Under the pieces are notes generated by a model, which was not told the origin of the DNA, searched no databases, and saw only the letters and a program-made list of their open reading frames with translations. From an uncultured Verrucomicrobiota bacterium (GTDB taxonomy: Bacteria > Verrucomicrobiota > Verrucomicrobiae > Opitutales > Opitutaceae): a stretch of 5,661 nucleotides of DNA. Below are positions 1-5,661 of this stretch, piece by piece. Made by a program: the position numbers and the translations under genes. The first letter of the stretch is position 1. Every line of letters begins with the position of its first letter. The DNA lies in NCBI GenBank assembly GCA_946482165.1, contig CAMLQS010000334.1, positions 1 through 5,661 of the forward strand, given 5' to 3'.

Positions 1-1
1 G

Positions 2-736
2 GCGGGGAGCGGACAGGCGAGACCGGCGCCGGTCGTCGGGGGACTGCGCGTTGTCGCGGGGCGGGGTTTGGAGGCGCAGGCGGAGGGGTTTGGCGTCGTG
101 CGGGTGGGAGAACGGGGATTCGCGAGCGGAGAGATCGGGACATGGCGCGCGGAGCCGGAGGGCGACGGGAAGACGGTGTGGGTGGCGGTTGGCGGCGCTC
201 CGGCCGCGCGGGTGGAGTTGGGCGAGGCGTGGCGCGTGGGGCTCGGGGAGACTTTGACGGGTCTGCGCGCGCTGGGACTCGAGCTGGAGGTGCTGACGGG
301 AGACGGCGCGGCGCCGGCGGAGATCGAGGGGGCGCCGGTGCGCGCGGGGCTGACGCCGACGGAGAAGGGGGACCATGTGCGCGCGCTCGCGGCGCGCGGG
401 CAGGCGGTGCTGTTCGCGGGCGACGGCGTGAACGACGCCGCGGCGATGGGCGAGGCGGCCTGCTCGCTGGCGTTGCGCGGAGGGAGCGATCTGGCGAGGG
501 CCTCCGCGATGGCGGTGTGCGCGGGCGAGGATATGCGTCGCCTGCCCGAGGCGGTGGCGGTGGCGCGGCGCGTGGTGGGCGGCTTGCGCGGCAACCTTCT
601 CTTCGCGGCGAGTTACAACGTCGCGGGCATGGCGCTGGCCGCCGCGGGCGCCCTGCACCCGGTGGCGGCGGCCTTGCTGATGGTGGGCTCGAGCGTGTGG
701 GTCGGCGTGAGGGCGATCCGCAGCGCGGAGGCGTGA
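2..736 (+). CDS. Copper-translocating P1B-type ATPase, C-terminal part (5' end outside window)
   Basis: This is the C-terminal 244 residues of a heavy-metal P-type ATPase, an inner-membrane pump that moves Cu(I) using ATP. The frame is open from base 2 with no stop, so the gene starts upstream; the TTG at 68 lies inside a conserved motif and is not a start. Visible parts in fragment numbering: the GRG of the nucleotide-binding domain (G20, G22); the hinge TGD at 99-101; K122 in the TPTEK segment; and the GDGVND phosphorylation-domain motif at 140-145, followed by AAAM where APAL is usual. Two membrane helices close the protein. They carry YN (205-206) and MxxSS (M227, S230, S231), the metal-site signature of Cu(I) pumps. 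The DKTGT phosphorylation site, the CPC motif and any N-terminal metal-binding domains would lie upstream. A detoxifying CopA and an oxidase-assembly CcoI/FixI cannot be told apart here. It converges on the malic enzyme gene. Confidence 0.92.
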   Translation, partial: AGSGQARPAPVVGGLRVVAGRGLEAQAEGFGVVRVGERGFASGEIGTWRAEPEGDGKTVWVAVGGAPAARVELGEAWRVGLGETLTGLRALGLELEVLTGDGAAPAEIEGAPVRAGLTPTEKGDHVRALAARGQAVLFAGDGVNDAAAMGEAACSLALRGGSDLARASAMAVCAGEDMRRLPEAVAVARRVVGGLRGNLLFAASYNVAGMALAAAGALHPVAAALLMVGSSVWVGVRAIRSAEA

Positions 737-747
737 TAGGGCGGGCA

Positions 748-765
748 GGGAGCGCCGGCGCTCCC
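748..765. terminator. Perfect 18-bp palindrome, possible bidirectional terminator
   Basis: GGGAGCGCCGGCGCTCCC is a perfect palindrome lying 12 bases after the ATPase stop. As RNA it would form a 7-bp GC-rich stem with a CCGG loop in either orientation. It sits between two convergent genes, where a shared terminator is expected. No T-run follows on either strand, so intrinsic termination is only inferred. Confidence 0.45.
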
Positions 766-773
766 AGGGACGC

Positions 774-791
774 AGCCTGCGCGAAGCAGGC

Positions 792-792
<1 letters not shown>
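774..792. terminator. 7-bp stem-loop at the 3' end of the malic enzyme gene
   Basis: AGCCTGC-GCGAA-GCAGGCT forms a 7-bp stem with a five-base GCGAA loop (minus-strand loop TTCGC). Its right arm touches the malic enzyme stop codon (TGA, bases 794-792 on the minus strand). It follows the palindrome at 748-765 after only eight bases. It may end transcripts from either side or protect mRNA 3' ends. There is no U-tract, so the function is inferred. Confidence 0.4.
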
Positions 793-3727
<2,935 letters not shown>

Positions 3728-3745
3728 GCGAAACCCGAGTGCCGT

Positions 3746-3773
3746 CGTCGCGAGTTTCGTCGTGATCGCGACG
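3746..3773. terminator. Stem-loop between convergent TPR and Dus genes
   Basis: CGTCGCGA at 3746-3753 pairs perfectly with TCGCGACG at 3766-3773 across a 12-base loop. It lies 18 bases after the TPR stop and 16 bases beyond the Dus stop. The position suits a shared terminator, but no T-run follows on either strand, so the role is inferred. Confidence 0.4.
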
Positions 3774-3789
3774 CGCGCGAAAATGGCGG

Positions 3790-4893
3790 TTAGGCGGCGA
3801 CGTTGTCCAACGAGCAGCCGTCGGCGTCGGGGGTTTCGCAGTTGGGGCGGGCGACGACACCGGGGTAGGGTTCGTCGGCGAAAGGCTCGTTGCCGCGCGC
3901 GAGGAGGTGGCGATCACAGACGGCGAAAAGCTCCGCCTCCGTCATCGCGCGGCGCATATCGTGCAGGAAGCGCCCCTCGGGGTCGACGGACTGGCCGACG
4001 AAATTGAGGAATTTTTTCATCCGGGCGACATGGGCGCGCTCGACCGCGGGGGCGTCGCCGATGGGCTTCTCGTGGAAACCGGCGGCGGTCGCCTGGTAGA
4101 GCGCGTGGATGTAGCCGTGGACGTCGCGCAGCCGGGGCGCGAAGACGGGGGCGCCGGCGAGGTGTTCCCGAATCTGGCGGAAGAGCCAGGGATTGCGGAT
4201 GGCGTGGCGGCCGCACATGACGCCGGCGGCGCCGGTCTCGGAGAGGACGCGGCCCGCGGTCGAGGCGCTGGTCACGTTGCCGTTGGCGATCACGGGGCAG
4301 GGCACGGAGCGGACGGCGCGCGCGATTTCGTCGTAGTGGACGGCCGAGCGATACATTTCCTTCACGGTGCGCCCATGGACGACAAGCAGGTCGACCCGGT
4401 GGCGGGCGACGGAGGCGAGGATTTTTTCGAAGTTCCGGGTATCCTCAAAACCGATACGCATCTTGACCGTGAAGAGCCCCGGGACGCGGGCGCGCAGGGC
4501 GGCGATGATCGCGTCGACGTGGTCCGGATCGCGGAGGAGGCCGCCGCCGACGTTCTTCTTGTAAACCTTGGGCGCGGGGCATCCGAGATTCAGGTCGATG
4601 CCGGCGACGGGATGCCTGAGGAGCAGGTCGACCGTCCGCTCGAGGTGCGGGATCTCCTCGCCGATGAGCTGGGCGAAGACAGGACGGCCGGTTCGGTTTT
4701 GGTCGATCGAGCGGAGGATGTGCGCCTCGGGGCGGGACTGCGCGTGGACGCGCAGAAATTCGGTGACGTAGTAGTCGGGCGCGCCGAAATCGGAGATCAG
4801 TCCCATGAACGCCAGGTCGGTGACATCCTGCATCGGCGCCAGCGCGGTGAGCGGCTGGCCAGTGACCTGAGATGTCGGAAGAGCGGCTGGCAT
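3790..4893 (-). CDS. tRNA-dihydrouridine synthase (Dus family)
   Basis: A complete 367-residue flavoenzyme that reduces specific uridines to dihydrouridine in tRNA, using FMN and NADPH. The N-terminal TIM barrel starts with the FMN-binding APMQDVTD at 19-26 (most bacteria have APMAG at this point). It continues through Q75 and the LNLGCPAPKV segment with catalytic C105. K144 (TVKMRIGF), H173 (VHGRT), N204 (ANGNV) and GR at 228-229 (CGRHAIRNPWLF) follow as flavin contacts. The C-terminal part, from about 255, fits the helical tRNA-binding domain; the last 30 residues are not recognised. The subfamily (DusB-like by C105 context) is not settled, so no symbol is given. The ATG at 4893 gives the family's usual short lead before the first strand; the next methionine (M21) is inside the flavin motif. 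No Shine-Dalgarno lies directly upstream. An AAGGA sits about 20 bases away, and a long palindrome lies 36-60 bases upstream. Confidence 0.96.
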   Translation of the reverse strand: MPAALPTSQVTGQPLTALAPMQDVTDLAFMGLISDFGAPDYYVTEFLRVHAQSRPEAHILRSIDQNRTGRPVFAQLIGEEIPHLERTVDLLLRHPVAGIDLNLGCPAPKVYKKNVGGGLLRDPDHVDAIIAALRARVPGLFTVKMRIGFEDTRNFEKILASVARHRVDLLVVHGRTVKEMYRSAVHYDEIARAVRSVPCPVIANGNVTSASTAGRVLSETGAAGVMCGRHAIRNPWLFRQIREHLAGAPVFAPRLRDVHGYIHALYQATAAGFHEKPIGDAPAVERAHVARMKKFLNFVGQSVDPEGRFLHDMRRAMTEAELFAVCDRHLLARGNEPFADEPYPGVVARPNCETPDADGCSLDNVAA

Positions 4894-4928
4894 GAGGTGA
4901 AAGGTGGGGAGAATCCTTCAGGGGCCGG

Positions 4929-4953
4929 CCGCTGGGCAAGCGTTTGCCCGCGG
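4929..4953. promoter_or_regulatory. Long palindrome upstream of the Dus start
   Basis: CCGC (4929-4932) then GGGCAA (4934-4939) pair with TTGCCC (4944-4949) then GCGG (4950-4953). This gives a 10-bp stem broken only by one bulged T at 4933, with a four-base loop. It lies 36-60 bases upstream of the Dus ATG, so it could be an operator or a leader hairpin. The role is inferred from position only. Confidence 0.4.
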
Positions 4954-5060
4954 ATACCCGAAAATCCCGTATGTCCGGGGAAGCGGGTGATGGCCGGCGG
5001 CTTGGGTTACCGTGTAGTATACACGCGGATACGGATGTTGTGCGGAGGACGTAAAATCCC
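4949..5060. repeat. Two short direct repeats in the same order (CGCGGATAC ... AAAATCCC)
   Basis: CGCGGATAC occurs at 4949-4957 and 5024-5032, exactly 75 bases apart. Each copy is followed by AAAATCCC, at 4961-4968 and 5053-5060. The same order twice between divergent promoters could mark paired protein-binding sites or a decayed duplication. Short matches can be chance in a GC-rich region. Confidence 0.35.
5011..5025. promoter_or_regulatory. Perfect inverted repeat CGTGTA-GTA-TACACG upstream of the DUF1508 gene
   Basis: Two perfect 6-base arms surround a three-base spacer. The site stands out as AT-rich against its surroundings, and TAGTAT inside it is a 4-of-6 match to a -10 box. It lies 94 bases before the chosen start of the DUF1508 gene. 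The size and symmetry fit a dimeric repressor site over a promoter. No matching -35 element was found, so this is a candidate only. Confidence 0.4.
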
Positions 5061-5118
5061 CGTGTCAGGGACCGGAGAACTTGCCCCGGAAAGATATCGG
5101 TCGATGCTCCGGTGTCCG

Positions 5119-5442
5119 ATGCCTTACGAATTGAAGCGGTCCTCCGGAAAATTTCTCTTCAACCTAAAGGGCGAGCAACACGAGGTGCTGCTCACGAGCG
5201 GCCTTTTCCCGAAGCGTGAAGAGGCGCTCGCGGCGATCGAGACGGTGCGGAAACTCGGCGCCGATTTGAAGTCCTACGAAATGCGCCGCGGCGCCACGGG
5301 CAGCCCGTTTTTTGTTCTCAAGGCGCGCGCGAACGAGGTGTTGGCAAAGAGCGAGCTCTTCGAGTCCGAAAGCGCCGCTTTCCGCGCCATGCAGGTGATG
5401 ACGAAGCACTGCGCCACCGGGGACCTGCGCGATTGGAGCTGA
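5119..5442 (+). CDS. Small DUF1508/YegP-family (UPF0339) protein with two tandem repeats
   Basis: A 107-residue soluble protein with no signal peptide, built of two copies of the short DUF1508 unit. Copy one spans about residues 3-46, with GKFLFNLKG then EVLLTSGLF and a helix with the EEALAAIETV pattern. Copy two spans about 57-100, with GSPFFVLKAR, NEVLAKSELF and a helix around SAAFRAMQVM. The strand-turn-strand-helix layout and paired copies match E. coli YegP. The family's biochemical role is not known, so none is assigned. The ATG at 5119 was chosen because the first repeat begins right there, as in relatives. The in-frame ATG at 5104 adds five residues (MLRCP) and has a weak GGAAAG ribosome site ten bases upstream, so it is a real alternative. 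A further in-frame ATG lies at 5035. The gene runs divergently from Dus, and a hairpin cluster follows it. Confidence 0.88.
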   Translation: MPYELKRSSGKFLFNLKGEQHEVLLTSGLFPKREEALAAIETVRKLGADLKSYEMRRGATGSPFFVLKARANEVLAKSELFESESAAFRAMQVMTKHCATGDLRDWS

Positions 5443-5661
5443 GCTTAGCCGTAACGATGCAGTCGAGAGGGTCGTATCGAGGTGATCTGACGGCACCTTT
5501 CAGTGGCTCTTTGCGCCCGGCACCGCCCGCTTGGCGGGCACCCGTGGCGGGCGGCCCCCCGGGCCATCGCCTGCGGCGATGCCATCTCCGCGCTTCGCGC
5601 TCCGTCCCGGCGAAATACCCTCCGGGTATTCCTTGGTCGTTCGCCTCTGAAATCCGCTCGC
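5443..5661. other. Right-end intergenic region without a convincing gene
   Basis: These 219 bases run from the DUF1508 stop to the window edge. The first 80 bases show no clear signal. The rest is a run of palindromes, described separately. A minus-strand frame stays open from the edge down to a TGA at 5502-5500 (53 residues rich in Gly, Pro, Arg and Ala). It has no recognisable domain and simply reads through the palindromes, so I do not call it a gene. It could be the tail of a gene beyond the window. Confidence 0.5.
5523..5630. repeat. Cluster of four successive hairpins, each with a three-base loop
   Basis: The four stems in order are GCCCGC-TTG-GCGGGC (5525-5539), CATCGCC-TGC-GGCGATG (5565-5581), GCGC-TTC-GCGC (5590-5600) and AATACCC-TCC-GGGTATT (5614-5630). 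All pair perfectly. GGCGGGC recurs 13 bases on (5533 and 5546), so CCGCCCGC at 5523-5530 can instead pair with GCGGGCGG at 5547-5554 in a competing 8-bp stem. The pattern resembles dispersed palindromic (REP-like) elements found 3' of bacterial genes. It may also end or protect the DUF1508 transcript. Membership of a genome-wide family cannot be seen from one copy. Confidence 0.55.

Noticed and set aside
3907..5118. A long plus-strand frame leading into the DUF1508 gene
   Set aside because: Most of it is antisense to the conserved Dus gene, and the recognised domain begins only at 5119.
5523..5630. A CRISPR array or tRNA cluster
   Set aside because: There are no regularly spaced identical repeats, and the stems do not form a cloverleaf; they are independent short hairpins.

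Overview
The window is GC-rich bacterial chromosome carrying five protein-coding genes of ordinary, mostly housekeeping type. Coding third positions are visibly dominated by G and C, and long accidental reading frames lie opposite the real genes. The tRNA-dihydrouridine synthase has APMQDVTD where most bacteria have an APMAG-type motif. Together with the animal/plant-like long malic enzyme and the structured intergenic palindromes, this suggests a Gram-negative of the Verrucomicrobiota (Opitutales-like). That placement is an inference from general resemblance, not a proven assignment.

Layout. (1) 2-736, plus strand: the C-terminal part of a P1B-type copper-transporting ATPase whose start lies outside the window. 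(2) 737-791: a convergent junction with two strong palindromes, the second overlapping the stop codon of the next gene. (3) 792-2468, minus: a complete 558-residue malic enzyme (oxaloacetate-decarboxylating) with all catalytic residues. (4) 2469-2653: a divergent promoter region. (5) 2654-3727, plus: a secreted TPR-repeat protein of unknown role. (6) 3728-3789: a convergent junction with an 8-bp stem-loop. (7) 3790-4893, minus: a tRNA-dihydrouridine synthase. (8) 4894-5118: a divergent regulatory region with several palindromes and short direct repeats. (9) 5119-5442, plus: a small protein made of two DUF1508/YegP-type repeats. (10) 5443-5661: no convincing gene, but a cluster of four successive hairpins, each with a three-base loop, that looks like a dispersed palindromic repeat family.

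The genes alternate in strand (convergent, divergent, convergent, divergent), so no operon is visible and no shared pathway follows from position. The malic enzyme links the TCA cycle to pyruvate and NAD(P)H. The Dus enzyme modifies tRNA. The ATPase exports or delivers copper, possibly for cytochrome oxidase assembly. The TPR and DUF1508 proteins are of unknown function. I found no sign of a new multi-gene system. The most notable unexplained material is non-coding: the triloop hairpin cluster at the right end and the palindromes in the other intergenic gaps.
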